A stretch of 64,000 bases of DNA, from positions 1-64,000 of the forward strand of contig NZ_JBNUPE010000005.1 in assembly GCF_050409585.1 (NCBI RefSeq), given 5' to 3'. The notes under the pieces were generated by a model. It was given only the letters and a program-made list of their open reading frames with translations, had not been told where the DNA came from and did no database searches. Shown one piece after another: positions 42,124 through 50,565 of the stretch; position 1 is the first letter of the stretch, and every line of letters starts with the position of its first letter. Origin of the DNA: Facklamia sp050409585 (GTDB taxonomy: Bacteria > Bacillota > Bacilli > Lactobacillales > Aerococcaceae). The translations under genes were made by a program, and so were the position numbers.

Positions 42124-43129
42124 AGTTGCGGTAATCGGTGGGGGAACCGGCTTGCCTGTAATTTTAAGAGGGCTAAAGAAATTAGATGCCAACATTACAG
42201 CAATCGTTACTGTTGCCGACGACGGAGGGTCATCTGGCGTTATTCGTGATTATATTAACGTTGTTCCACCGGGAGATATCCGTAACTGTATGTCAGCTCT
42301 TTCCGAAGCAGACCCAGTCTTACTTGAACTCTTTCAATATCGCTTTAACACGGATGATGATTTTTTAGCAGGCCATGCCATTGGAAATCTTTTGATTGCC
42401 GCTTTAAAGGAAATGAAAGGCTCACTGTCGGAAGCCATTGATATCTTATCGCAATTTATGAATATTAATGGTCAAATCCTACCAGCAGCTCCTGAACCAT
42501 TAATTTTGCAAGCTTTATTTGAAGACGGAACGATTGCTGTTGGCGAGTCGAAAATAGCCCACCATCGTAAACGCATTCAAGAAGTTAATGTAATGACTAT
42601 TGAAGGAAAACCTGCCGTTAAGGCTTCTTCAAGGGTTGTGGAAGCAATCATGGAAGCAGACTTAATTGTATTAGGTCCAGGCAGTTTGTATACTTCTATT
42701 TTGCCCAATTTAATGATTGATGAGATTGGACAAGCGATATCAAAAACCAATGCTCAGGTAGTTTATATTTGTAATATTATGACTCAATTAGGAGAAACAG
42801 AAAACTTTACGGATGCAGATCATATTGAAGTATTACATAATCATTTGGGAGTTCGATTTGTCGATACCGTTTTGGTTAATACTACAGAAGTTCCCAAAGA
42901 ATATATTATCAATCAACCAAACAAAGAGTATCTGCTTCAAGTAAAACACGATTTCAATGGTTTGCGTCGTTTAGGATGTCGGGTTATATCTAGTGAGTTT
43001 TTAAGTATGAAAGAAGGCGGCGCTTATCATGATACGGATAAGGTTGTTGAAGAATTAGGGCACTTATTGAATAGTGTGCGTTTGCTTGATAAAAATAGTT
43101 CTGATTCAAATAAGCACTCAGTTTTATAA
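42095..43129 (+). CDS. yvcK: YvcK/GlmR gluconeogenesis factor
   Basis: 344 residues from ATG 42095, which follows AAGAAGG; it overlaps rapZ by 29 bases. The N-terminal VAVIGGGTGLPVILRGLKKL and TVADDGGSSGVIRD are the UPF0052/CofD-like nucleotide-sugar-binding motifs, then PPGDIRNCMSAL and GPGSLYTSILPNL. In Bacillus the protein binds UDP-GlcNAc and stimulates GlmS, tying carbon supply to cell-wall synthesis. Confidence 0.95.
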   Translation: MNQMRQARYKVAVIGGGTGLPVILRGLKKLDANITAIVTVADDGGSSGVIRDYINVVPPGDIRNCMSALSEADPVLLELFQYRFNTDDDFLAGHAIGNLLIAALKEMKGSLSEAIDILSQFMNINGQILPAAPEPLILQALFEDGTIAVGESKIAHHRKRIQEVNVMTIEGKPAVKASSRVVEAIMEADLIVLGPGSLYTSILPNLMIDEIGQAISKTNAQVVYICNIMTQLGETENFTDADHIEVLHNHLGVRFVDTVLVNTTEVPKEYIINQPNKEYLLQVKHDFNGLRRLGCRVISSEFLSMKEGGAYHDTDKVVEELGHLLNSVRLLDKNSSDSNKHSVL

Positions 43130-43161
43130 ATGGACTAAATGTTGGTTAAGGAGAGAGTAGG

Positions 43162-44082
43162 ATGACATTTGCAGCAGAAGTAAAAAAAGAATGTACATTA
43201 TTAGAAGTTCACAAAGAGCATGCCAAAGCAGAATTAGCGGCATTGATCCGCATGAATGGTGCGGTTTCTATTTATCAACAAAAGCTAATTTTAAATGTAC
43301 AAAGTGAAAATGCTGCAATCGCAAGAAGGTTATATACCTTACTCAAGGACTACTTTGATGCTGAAAGCGAACTGATTGTTCGGCGCAAAATGAAATTAAA
43401 AAAGAACAATGTCTATATTGTGCGCTGTCGTTATCATGTACAAGAAATTTTAGAAGATTTAGAAATTTTTGATCAATTAAGCCTCATCTCAAGAGTGGCT
43501 CCCGAAATAATGCAAAACGACCCAAAGAAGCGCTCTTATTTGCGAGGAGCCTTTTTAGCGGGAGGCTCGGTGAATAATCCGGAGTCAAACTCTTATCATT
43601 TAGAAATATACTCGAGTTATGAGGATCATAATGAAGATCTTTGTAAAATGATGAATGATTTTCATTTAAATGCAAAAACAATTTCTCGTAGAAACGGATA
43701 TATCACCTACTTAAAAGAGGCAGAGAAAATCGCTGACTTTTTAGTAATTATTGGAGCCAATCGAGCAGTCTTAAAATTTGAAGATGTGCGGATTGTTAGG
43801 GATATGAGGAATTCAGTTAATCGCTTAGTTAATTGTGAAAACGCTAATCTTAATAAAGTAATTGATGCTTCGCAAAAACAAATTGCAGCTATTAAACGAA
43901 TTGAAGCCAAAAAAGGATTGTCCTCTTTACCGGAAAAATTAGAAGAAATGGCACGTTTTCGTATTGAAAATCCAGATATGAGCTTAAGAGAGTTGGGAGA
44001 GCAAATTCCTAACGGACCTATTTCGAAATCGGGAGTTAATCATCGGTTGAGAAAAATTGTTGAATTGGCCGAAAAAATCTAA
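43162..44082 (+). CDS. whiA: WhiA-family DNA-binding protein
   Basis: 306 residues. MTFAAEVKKECT at the start, the LAGLIDADG-like central domain with RGAFLAGGSVNNPESNSYHL, and a C-terminal helix-turn-helix with NPDMSLRELGEQIPNGPISK and SGVNHRLRKI. In Firmicutes WhiA affects cell division and chromosome segregation. Third in the rapZ operon; starts after AAGGAGAG. Confidence 0.95.
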   Translation: MTFAAEVKKECTLLEVHKEHAKAELAALIRMNGAVSIYQQKLILNVQSENAAIARRLYTLLKDYFDAESELIVRRKMKLKKNNVYIVRCRYHVQEILEDLEIFDQLSLISRVAPEIMQNDPKKRSYLRGAFLAGGSVNNPESNSYHLEIYSSYEDHNEDLCKMMNDFHLNAKTISRRNGYITYLKEAEKIADFLVIIGANRAVLKFEDVRIVRDMRNSVNRLVNCENANLNKVIDASQKQIAAIKRIEAKKGLSSLPEKLEEMARFRIENPDMSLRELGEQIPNGPISKSGVNHRLRKIVELAEKI

Positions 44083-44154
44083 ATAATATATTTGCTTAGC
44101 ACTTTTAAACTTCTTTTTTGGTATTTAATATTAACACCATTAAGGAGGAATTAT

Positions 44155-44571
44155 ATGAATCAAGTAACTTTTGTTGGTAGATTATGTCGAGACATACAGT
44201 TAAAAGAGGTTGGCGATTCAGCGGCTGTTACTAATAATGTCATTGCAATCAAACGTCCTTTTCGCGATCGTAATGGTGAATCAGTGACTGACTTTATTCC
44301 TTTCGTCGCTTGGAACGGTTTGGCAAAATTGATTCACAAGTATGCATGCAAGGGGCAACGCATTGCTTTATCAGGAATGATGCAAAGTCGCAGCTATCTC
44401 AACGCTGAAAAAGAAGAAATTTATGTTATTGAATGTAATGCCAGCGAAATTACTCTCTTGGACAAGCCGAAATCTAAGGCGGTTTCTAATCAAGAGATGG
44501 AGATGAAGGCGGAAGATATGCAGGTGTCCCAAGAAACGATTCAGCAAGTGTTAAATGATATTTCAAATTGA
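44155..44571 (+). CDS. ssb: Single-stranded DNA-binding protein (short paralogue)
   Basis: 138 residues from ATG 44155 after AAGGAGG. An OB-fold: MNQVTFVGRLCRDIQLKEVG, FRDRNGESVTDFIPFVAWNG and GQRIALSGMMQSRSYL. The tail lacks the acidic DDDLPF end that recruits partner proteins in the main SSB, so this looks like a second, SsbB-type copy, used in competence or repair in relatives. A housekeeping ssb should exist elsewhere. Confidence 0.9.
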   Translation: MNQVTFVGRLCRDIQLKEVGDSAAVTNNVIAIKRPFRDRNGESVTDFIPFVAWNGLAKLIHKYACKGQRIALSGMMQSRSYLNAEKEEIYVIECNASEITLLDKPKSKAVSNQEMEMKAEDMQVSQETIQQVLNDISN

Positions 44572-44592
44572 TTAGCTGTTTTAAAAAAGTTG

Positions 44593-44618
44593 CCGAGCAA
44601 ATACTTGCTCGGTTTTTT
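44593..44618 (+). terminator. Terminator after ssb
   Basis: CCGAGCAA pairs perfectly with TTGCTCGG over a 4-base loop, then TTTTTT. Confidence 0.92.
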
Positions 44619-44756
44619 GTTTTTATAAAATAATAAGCCCAAAAACTATAATTGTTATATACTACCTTGGACTGAGTGGAGAAGACCTAGTGTCTCTTAT
44701 AATAAGATTTGTGTATAATAGAAAAAACAGTAGGTTCTTAAAAAGGGGGAAGCCAA

Positions 44757-45467
44757 ATGAAAATATTAATGATTGAGGATAATGAATCCGTTTGTGAAAT
44801 GATGGGGATGTTCTTTGAAAAAGAAAATTTTGAAGCAAGCTTTCATGGTGATGGAAAAGAAGGATTTGAAGCCTATCGGACGCAACCTAACATTTGGGAC
44901 ATTGTTATTCTGGATTTAAATCTACCTTCTATGGATGGAATGACCATTTGTCGCAAAATTAGACAGATTTCTAAAGAGACGCCTATTATTATGCTAACTG
45001 CTCAAGATTCTGAAAGCGACCAAGTGATTGGTTTAGAAATGGGCGCGGATGATTATGTAACCAAACCCTTCAGTCCCTTGACGTTATTAGCGAGGATGAA
45101 AGCTCTGCATCGAAGAGCACAAGTAGTTTCAGCTGATGCAGCTGTTAAAGAAGAAAATGAGTTTGATATTGAAACAAAAACTGTCAAAATCAATACTTCT
45201 ACACGTGAAGCTTACTATCACGATAAAAAAATAGAGAGTTTAACACCTAAGGAATTTGATTTATTTGTAATGTTTGCTCAGCATCCTAAGCGAGTGTTTA
45301 CCAGAGAGCAATTACTCAAGAGTATTTGGGAAGATCCCTTTTTTGGTGATGAAAGAACAGTAGATGCACACATAAAAAAATTAAGACAAAAAATAGAGCG
45401 TTATGGTTCCCAGTTGATTCAAACAGTTTGGGGAGTTGGTTATAAATTTGAAGAACTAGGTGATTAA
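44757..45467 (+). CDS. OmpR-family response regulator
   Basis: 236 residues. Receiver: IEDNE acidic pocket, ILDLNLPSMDG with the phosphorylated Asp at about residue 57, PIIMLTAQDSESD and DYVTKPF with the conserved Lys. Winged helix: LTPKEFDLFVMFAQHPKRVF, EDPFFGDERTVDAHIKKLRQ, VWGVGYKF. It binds DNA when phosphorylated by its partner kinase, whose gene starts 2 bases after its stop. Target genes are unknown; the exported protein downstream is a natural candidate. Starts after AAGGGGGAAG. Confidence 0.93.
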   Translation: MKILMIEDNESVCEMMGMFFEKENFEASFHGDGKEGFEAYRTQPNIWDIVILDLNLPSMDGMTICRKIRQISKETPIIMLTAQDSESDQVIGLEMGADDYVTKPFSPLTLLARMKALHRRAQVVSADAAVKEENEFDIETKTVKINTSTREAYYHDKKIESLTPKEFDLFVMFAQHPKRVFTREQLLKSIWEDPFFGDERTVDAHIKKLRQKIERYGSQLIQTVWGVGYKFEELGD

Positions 45468-45469
45468 TT

Positions 45470-46882
45470 ATGAAGTTCTTATGGCAGCAAATAATTGTTT
45501 TCTTAATAGTATTATTGACTGCCCTAACGGTTTCTGCATACCGTATCTCCGATTATATGGAAAAGAAGATCTATGAGGATCGTGAATTGCAGCTCTTGCG
45601 TTATGGTGAAAATATAGTTGATAATTATTTTTCGAGAGAAGATTTGGTTCGTGCATCCCAGTTACTGTCAAGTGAAAAAATAATTATCCAAGTGAATTTG
45701 TCCGATGGACGAATAATTTATCCTACTTATGATCAGCGCTTTGGTTCGAAGTTGAGTAAAGAAGATCTGGAACAGATTGCTAAGGGTGGAAATGTTGGTT
45801 TACGCTACTCACAAAGATACGTAGACCCAGACACGCAGTTACAAATGGCAACGGTCTACATTCCTTTGAAAGAAAATCAAGTAGCAGGTTTTCCTCCAGG
45901 TTTTATTAGTTTAGGGGCACCACTAGAAGATTTAGAAGAAAAAGTGACGGCCATGCAAGAAAAAGTATTATTTGCTTATTTATTAGCAGGTATTGCAGGC
46001 TTAGGGATGAGTGTTCTCTTTTCAATCTATCAGACTAATAAGTTAAAACAGCTGCGAAAAGCCAGTCAAGAAATTGCTTCTGGAAATTATGAAATTAAGG
46101 TGAATACCAAAGGTCAGGATGAATTTGCTGATTTATCTAAAGATTTTCAAAAGATGGCAGATTCTCTTGTTCAATATGAGTCGGAAGTTGAAAGACAAGA
46201 GACATTAAGGAAACAATTCATGATGGATGTAGCTCACGAAATGCGAACCCCTCTAACAACCATGAGTGGATTATTAGAAGGTTTACGTTACGATATGATT
46301 CCTGAAAATCAAGTGGATCGCAGTTTGGAACTCATCCACTCTGAAACGCAGCGCTTGACACGTTTAGTTAATGAAAATTTAGATTATGAACGAATACGTA
46401 ACAAACAAATCAGCCTAAATAAAGTTTCTATCAATACCGAAGTTTTATTTGAAAATATAAAAACCCAATTACAAGTAAAAGCTAAAGAAAAGAATGATCA
46501 ATTAGTTAGTCAAATTGCACCAGATTTCACTTTATGGGCAGACTATGATCGTATTACTCAAGTTTTGATTAATTTAGTAACCAATGCCATTCAATTTTCG
46601 CAAGATAGTGAGATTGTTTTAGAAGCTAAAATGGTAGACGCAGGTTCTCAAATAAAAGTGATCGATCATGGTATTGGGATTGACACCGATCAGATTCGTT
46701 CCATATGGGAAAGGTTTTATAAAGTTGATGTTTCAAGAAAAAACACAAAGTTTGGGGAATCTGGCATCGGTTTGGCTGTTGTCAAATCCTTGGTTGAAGC
46801 TCATAATGGGAAAATAGAAGTTGAGAGCGAACTCAATAAAGGGTCAGTTTTTATAATAACGTTGCCACGTCAAAACAAATAA
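45470..46882 (+). CDS. Membrane sensor histidine kinase
   Basis: 470 residues. Helix 1 (about 5-25), an extracellular sensor domain of about 135 residues, helix 2 (about 165-187), a HAMP domain, then HisKA with DVAHEMRTPLTTM (His at about 256). The ATPase domain has NLVTNAIQFS, DHGIGIDTDQI and GESGIGLAVVKSLVEAHNG. The sensor region has no domain I recognise, so the signal is unknown. It forms a two-gene operon with the response regulator. Confidence 0.93.
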   Translation: MKFLWQQIIVFLIVLLTALTVSAYRISDYMEKKIYEDRELQLLRYGENIVDNYFSREDLVRASQLLSSEKIIIQVNLSDGRIIYPTYDQRFGSKLSKEDLEQIAKGGNVGLRYSQRYVDPDTQLQMATVYIPLKENQVAGFPPGFISLGAPLEDLEEKVTAMQEKVLFAYLLAGIAGLGMSVLFSIYQTNKLKQLRKASQEIASGNYEIKVNTKGQDEFADLSKDFQKMADSLVQYESEVERQETLRKQFMMDVAHEMRTPLTTMSGLLEGLRYDMIPENQVDRSLELIHSETQRLTRLVNENLDYERIRNKQISLNKVSINTEVLFENIKTQLQVKAKEKNDQLVSQIAPDFTLWADYDRITQVLINLVTNAIQFSQDSEIVLEAKMVDAGSQIKVIDHGIGIDTDQIRSIWERFYKVDVSRKNTKFGESGIGLAVVKSLVEAHNGKIEVESELNKGSVFIITLPRQNK

Positions 46883-46890
46883 GCTATAAT
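46862..46890 (+). promoter_or_regulatory. Promoter of the exported coiled-coil protein gene
   Basis: TTGCCA (46862-46867) and TATAAT (46885-46890) are exactly 17 bases apart. It lies across the end of the kinase gene, so the downstream gene can be expressed independently of the two-component operon. Confidence 0.65.
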
Positions 46891-46943
46891 GTACCCTTGT
46901 TAATGATAACTAACAAAACTGACATGATAAGGAGGACTATCGA

Positions 46944-48032
46944 GTGGGGAAAACTGTAAAAGGCATAATATCTATTGCTCTTATTTTAGGTTTAGTAGGA
47001 GTCATTACTTTGAACGCTTACGTAAATTCAAATTCAAAAGCTAATCTTGTTCAAAAGCCTAACCAAGAATTCACCAACATTTTGGACGATATTCAATCTC
47101 AAATTGATGAGCTATATTATGATGAAAACCAAGATTTCTTAAAAGAATCATTCCAAGTGGAAATGATAGACCCAATTAAAAAGAATATTAATAAGTTGAA
47201 TGAATCAACGACTGTTAAGAATCAATATCTTGATCAGTTGAAAGAAATTGAAAAACGTTTCCAAGCACAAAATGAGGTCAATGACTTCTTTGCAGGAACC
47301 AAAGATGCTATCCGTGGAAATGAAGTGAATGAAGATTTAATGATCCGCGAAGGGCTCACTAAAGAAAAAGTGCTCAAGGTAAAAGAAGAATATTACTATG
47401 AAGAAATTGGAATTGATGAGCAGACATCGGATTCAAATCAAGAAGTAGAATTAGATGCTTTTCAAAAGGCGATTAATCTTCTGATTGATCAAGTGGAAGA
47501 AAGTGTTGTTGAAGGTGATGAACTTTTAGAACTTTTCAAAGATGTAGAAAAAATTGGTATCGTTGATGGTAATATTGGTAAAATAGCACAAGCTATGCGC
47601 AAATTCGATCAGCGATTATTAGAAGTCAAAGATTCACTTCCTTCTCTGTATAAAACAATGAATAAAAAAGCGGATACTTATACCCATAAAGTGATTAAGG
47701 AAGTGGCAAAAATAGCTAAAGATGTGCCACAATACTATCAACTCTTAGTTAGCTCTTTGGAACCATCTGAGCGTTTAAGTCAAGCTCTTGAAGATAATAA
47801 GGAACTTTTCGAAGGATCAGAGGAAACAACGGTTGAAGTAGTTGAAACAACTCAAAAGATAGCTGAAACTGTTGAGACTTCTAACGATTATTATTACGAG
47901 GAACCAGAAAACTCATGGACTAATCCAGAGCCAACACCTCCAAGTACAACTGTTCGACCAGGAACATCTGAACCAGTTGAATCGACACAAGTAATCGAGA
48001 CATCTGAAGTTAATGACGATAATTATTACTAA
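46944..48032 (+). CDS. Membrane-anchored exported coiled-coil protein, unknown function
   Basis: 362 residues, GTG start after AGGAGG. N-terminal signal anchor (about 7-24), then about 240 residues of charged helix with few Pro or Gly, broken by KEEYYYEEIGIDEQ (about 149). The C-terminal 80 residues are Thr/Glu/Pro-rich (VEVVETTQKIAETVETSND, ENSWTNPEPTPPSTT) with Tyr clusters NDYYYEE and DDNYY at the very end. There is no sortase motif. I recognise no family. Its position behind a two-component system and the wall-spanning composition suggest an envelope role, possibly a regulon member. Confidence 0.8.
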   Translation: MGKTVKGIISIALILGLVGVITLNAYVNSNSKANLVQKPNQEFTNILDDIQSQIDELYYDENQDFLKESFQVEMIDPIKKNINKLNESTTVKNQYLDQLKEIEKRFQAQNEVNDFFAGTKDAIRGNEVNEDLMIREGLTKEKVLKVKEEYYYEEIGIDEQTSDSNQEVELDAFQKAINLLIDQVEESVVEGDELLELFKDVEKIGIVDGNIGKIAQAMRKFDQRLLEVKDSLPSLYKTMNKKADTYTHKVIKEVAKIAKDVPQYYQLLVSSLEPSERLSQALEDNKELFEGSEETTVEVVETTQKIAETVETSNDYYYEEPENSWTNPEPTPPSTTVRPGTSEPVESTQVIETSEVNDDNYY

Positions 48033-48055
48033 TATGCCTTTGATTTTTAATTAAG

Positions 48056-48124
48056 AAAAGCACTTCACCTTCAATTCATGCCTTTTATTAAAAGGTTATT
48101 TATTGGAAGTTGGAGTGCTTTTGT
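48056..48124 (+). terminator. Terminator after the exported coiled-coil gene
   Basis: AAAAGCACTTCACCTTCAA pairs, with a few mismatches, with TTGGAAGTTGGAGTGCTTTT across a loop that holds a smaller CCTTTTATTAAAAGG hairpin; TTTTGTT follows. Confidence 0.65.
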
Positions 48125-48160
48125 TAAAATAATTGGATATAAGAAATAAGGAGGAAAGAT

Positions 48161-48847
48161 ATGGATGTTTTATGCTTTATCGCCCATGATCAGCTAGCAA
48201 ATTCTTCTAGCCAGCAATTTTTATTAGCTAGTGGCCAAGCGCTCACCCAAACAGACTACGTTGATTTAACGGCTGAGTGGCAAGACAAAGGTTTTTTTGA
48301 TTCCAAACAAGAGCTTTTAAGAATGGCTGATTATGAGCGTATTTTATTTCAATTTCCTCTGTATTGGTATCAAGCACCGGCTATCTTAAAGGTTTGGATG
48401 GACCAAGTGTTTAATGATCAATTAAACTTTAAACAGACAGTGAAAATTTTACAAGATAAAGAATTTGGAATTGTATTAACGGTAGGTTCTAGACTCGAAA
48501 GTTTTCAACCAGGTGAACGAGCGGGAGTTAGTTTAGCGGACTTAATGTCACCTTATTATGCTTGGGCAAACGATTTTGCTATGAAGTATCGTCCACCTTT
48601 TATTATTTCACAATTTCATTATTTAACAGAAGAAGAAAAATATCATTTAATGATTGATTACGTGACTTATTTAAAAACAGGTCGACTTTATTTACTAGAA
48701 GATAAGGTGAATGTTTTGTTAGAAGAACTTGATCGACTAAAATTAAATTTAGACCCGCTTGATCAGCATATATATGACCAATTTATTCAGAAATTAATTG
48801 ACCAAGCAGACGAGCTAAAAGAATTAGAACTTTTTGATGAGGAGTAG
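48161..48847 (+). CDS. Flavodoxin-fold NAD(P)H-dependent oxidoreductase
   Basis: 228 residues, starts after AGGAGG. Matches the NQO1/KefF/MdaB group: SSSQQFLLASGQALTQTDYV, YERILFQFPLYWYQAPAILK, VWMDQVFNDQLNF and ILTVGSRLESFQPGE-like segments (seen as VLTVGSRLESFQPGE). Such enzymes use FMN or FAD to reduce quinones or dyes. The C-terminal 40 residues are an extra helical tail. The acceptor is unknown. Confidence 0.88.
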   Translation: MDVLCFIAHDQLANSSSQQFLLASGQALTQTDYVDLTAEWQDKGFFDSKQELLRMADYERILFQFPLYWYQAPAILKVWMDQVFNDQLNFKQTVKILQDKEFGIVLTVGSRLESFQPGERAGVSLADLMSPYYAWANDFAMKYRPPFIISQFHYLTEEEKYHLMIDYVTYLKTGRLYLLEDKVNVLLEELDRLKLNLDPLDQHIYDQFIQKLIDQADELKELELFDEE

Positions 48848-48857
48848 TAAAGATAAT

Positions 48858-49037
48858 ATGCAAAAAGCAAAGATGTTCCAAGTTCCTATTGAAAAATGGG
48901 CAGAAAGTTGCAAAGATTATCCAAGTCGTGCTGTTTTAAAGGTAGCTTTAGCTGTTTTGAAAGAGCAAGAGAAGAGGATTGAACAAAATAGAGACCAATT
49001 AGATGCTAATGCATGGAGTCCCAAAGCTTGGTCTTAG
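48858..49037 (+). CDS. Small protein of unknown function
   Basis: 59 residues from ATG 48858 (MQKAKMFQVPIEKWAESC). GAGGAG lies 13 bases upstream, rather far; an ATG at 48837 in the same frame overlaps the previous gene and has no better site. The sequence is helical and basic-acidic, ending AWSPKAWS. It sits 10 bases after the oxidoreductase stop and is probably cotranscribed. No family recognised. Confidence 0.5.
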   Translation: MQKAKMFQVPIEKWAESCKDYPSRAVLKVALAVLKEQEKRIEQNRDQLDANAWSPKAWS

Positions 49038-49102
49038 ATAGGCTTGCAAGATAGTAGAATAGACTTTATACTAAAACGAAAGAACGAGTGGGAGTGAATG
49101 TG

Positions 49103-50371
49103 ATGTCAATAATTGAAGATTTAAAGTGGCGAGGCGCTATCAATCAACAAACAGATGCAGAGGGTTTAGAGAAGCTATTATCTAAAAAAACGATTGCCTT
49201 ATACTGCGGAGTAGATCCAACGGGGGATTCTATGCATATTGGGCATTTAATTCCTTTTATGGTTTTAAAGCGGTTTCAATTAGCCGGTCACCAACCGATT
49301 GTCTTGATTGGAGGGGCAACAGGATCGATTGGCGATCCTTCAGGTCGAACCAGTGAAAGAAGCTTACAAACAATGGAAGTAGTCCAAAAAAATGCTCAGA
49401 AGCTGACACAACAAATGGAAAAACTGTTCTTAAAAGGGGATTCGGCTGATAATACTTTCAAAATAATGAATAATTATGATTGGTTAAGTAAACTCTCTTT
49501 ATTAGAATTTCTGAGAGATTATGGTAAACACTTTAATGTTAATACGATGTTGGCTAAGGATGTTGTAGCCAGTCGACTTGAGAATGGAATTTCATTTACT
49601 GAATTTTCCTACCAAATTCTTCAATCCGTTGATTTTCATTACCTCTTCCAAACACAAAATGTTCAATTACAAGTCGGTGGTGGTGACCAGTGGGGAAATA
49701 TTACAGCAGGTTTAGATTTTATCCGTCGTATGGAAGGAACAGAAGCAGAGGCCTATGGTTTAACTATTCCTTTAATGCTTAAGTCAGACGGTACTAAATT
49801 TGGCAAATCAGCAGGAGGAGAAACTGTTTGGTTAGATCCAGAAAAGACGACTCCTTATGAATTTTATCAATTCTGGCTTAATCAAGCAGATGATGATGTT
49901 GTTAAATATTTAAAATATTTCACTTTCCTCGAGCAATCAGAAATTGAAGCTTTAGAAAAAGAAGTGGCTGAACAACCGCATTTAAGAAAGGGACAACGTC
50001 GTTTAGCTGAGGAAATCACACGGTTTGTGCATGGTCAAGAAGCATTAGAAGAAGCCGAAAAAATTACTCACGCTCTGTTTACCGGTAATGTGGGTAATCT
50101 AACTACTCAACAAATTGAAGCAGGATTTAAAAATATGCCGCATGCACTAGCGAATAAAGAAGCAATGAATATTGTAATCTGGCTAGTGGAGACAGGGATC
50201 GTTCAGTCCAGAAGACAAGCCAGAGAATTTGTTAGCAACGGTGCTATATTAATTAATGGCACAAAAGTAACTGATTTGGATTATGAAATCAGTCAAAAAG
50301 ATGCCATTGGAGAACTTTATATTATTGTCAGACGCGGGAAAAAACACTATACACTGGTCACTTTAAAATAG
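49103..50371 (+). CDS. tyrS: Tyrosyl-tRNA synthetase
   Basis: 422 residues from ATG 49103 (site GGGAG); the upstream GTG at 49088 lacks one. Class I signatures: YCGVDPTGDSMHIGHLIPFM (HIGH box), GGDQWGNITAG and KFGKSAGG (KMSKS equivalent). The C-terminal S4 RNA-binding domain has QARREFVSN-like ARREFVSNGAILING and TKVTDLDYEI. It charges tRNA-Tyr. Only 65 bases separate it from the previous gene, with no room for the T-box leader common on Firmicute tyrS. Confidence 0.96.
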   Translation: MSIIEDLKWRGAINQQTDAEGLEKLLSKKTIALYCGVDPTGDSMHIGHLIPFMVLKRFQLAGHQPIVLIGGATGSIGDPSGRTSERSLQTMEVVQKNAQKLTQQMEKLFLKGDSADNTFKIMNNYDWLSKLSLLEFLRDYGKHFNVNTMLAKDVVASRLENGISFTEFSYQILQSVDFHYLFQTQNVQLQVGGGDQWGNITAGLDFIRRMEGTEAEAYGLTIPLMLKSDGTKFGKSAGGETVWLDPEKTTPYEFYQFWLNQADDDVVKYLKYFTFLEQSEIEALEKEVAEQPHLRKGQRRLAEEITRFVHGQEALEEAEKITHALFTGNVGNLTTQQIEAGFKNMPHALANKEAMNIVIWLVETGIVQSRRQAREFVSNGAILINGTKVTDLDYEISQKDAIGELYIIVRRGKKHYTLVTLK

Positions 50372-50382
50372 CGGTTGGTTCA

Positions 50383-50415
50383 AAACATCCTTAGAAAATT
50401 TCTAAGGATGTTTTT
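50383..50415 (+). terminator. Terminator after tyrS
   Basis: AAACATCCTTAGAAA pairs with TTTCTAAGGATGTTT, followed by TTA. Confidence 0.85.
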
Positions 50416-50565
50416 ATCTGTTCAAATGTTTCAATAAGGTTACAAGTCTTATACGATTCAACGAAAACGCCCTTTTTTGATGTTTAATGTGTTAATATCA
50501 TTCTTGTTAAGAGAAAAGTATCAATAGATATATTTAAATAAAAGTTCAAAGAGGAGCTAATAAGA

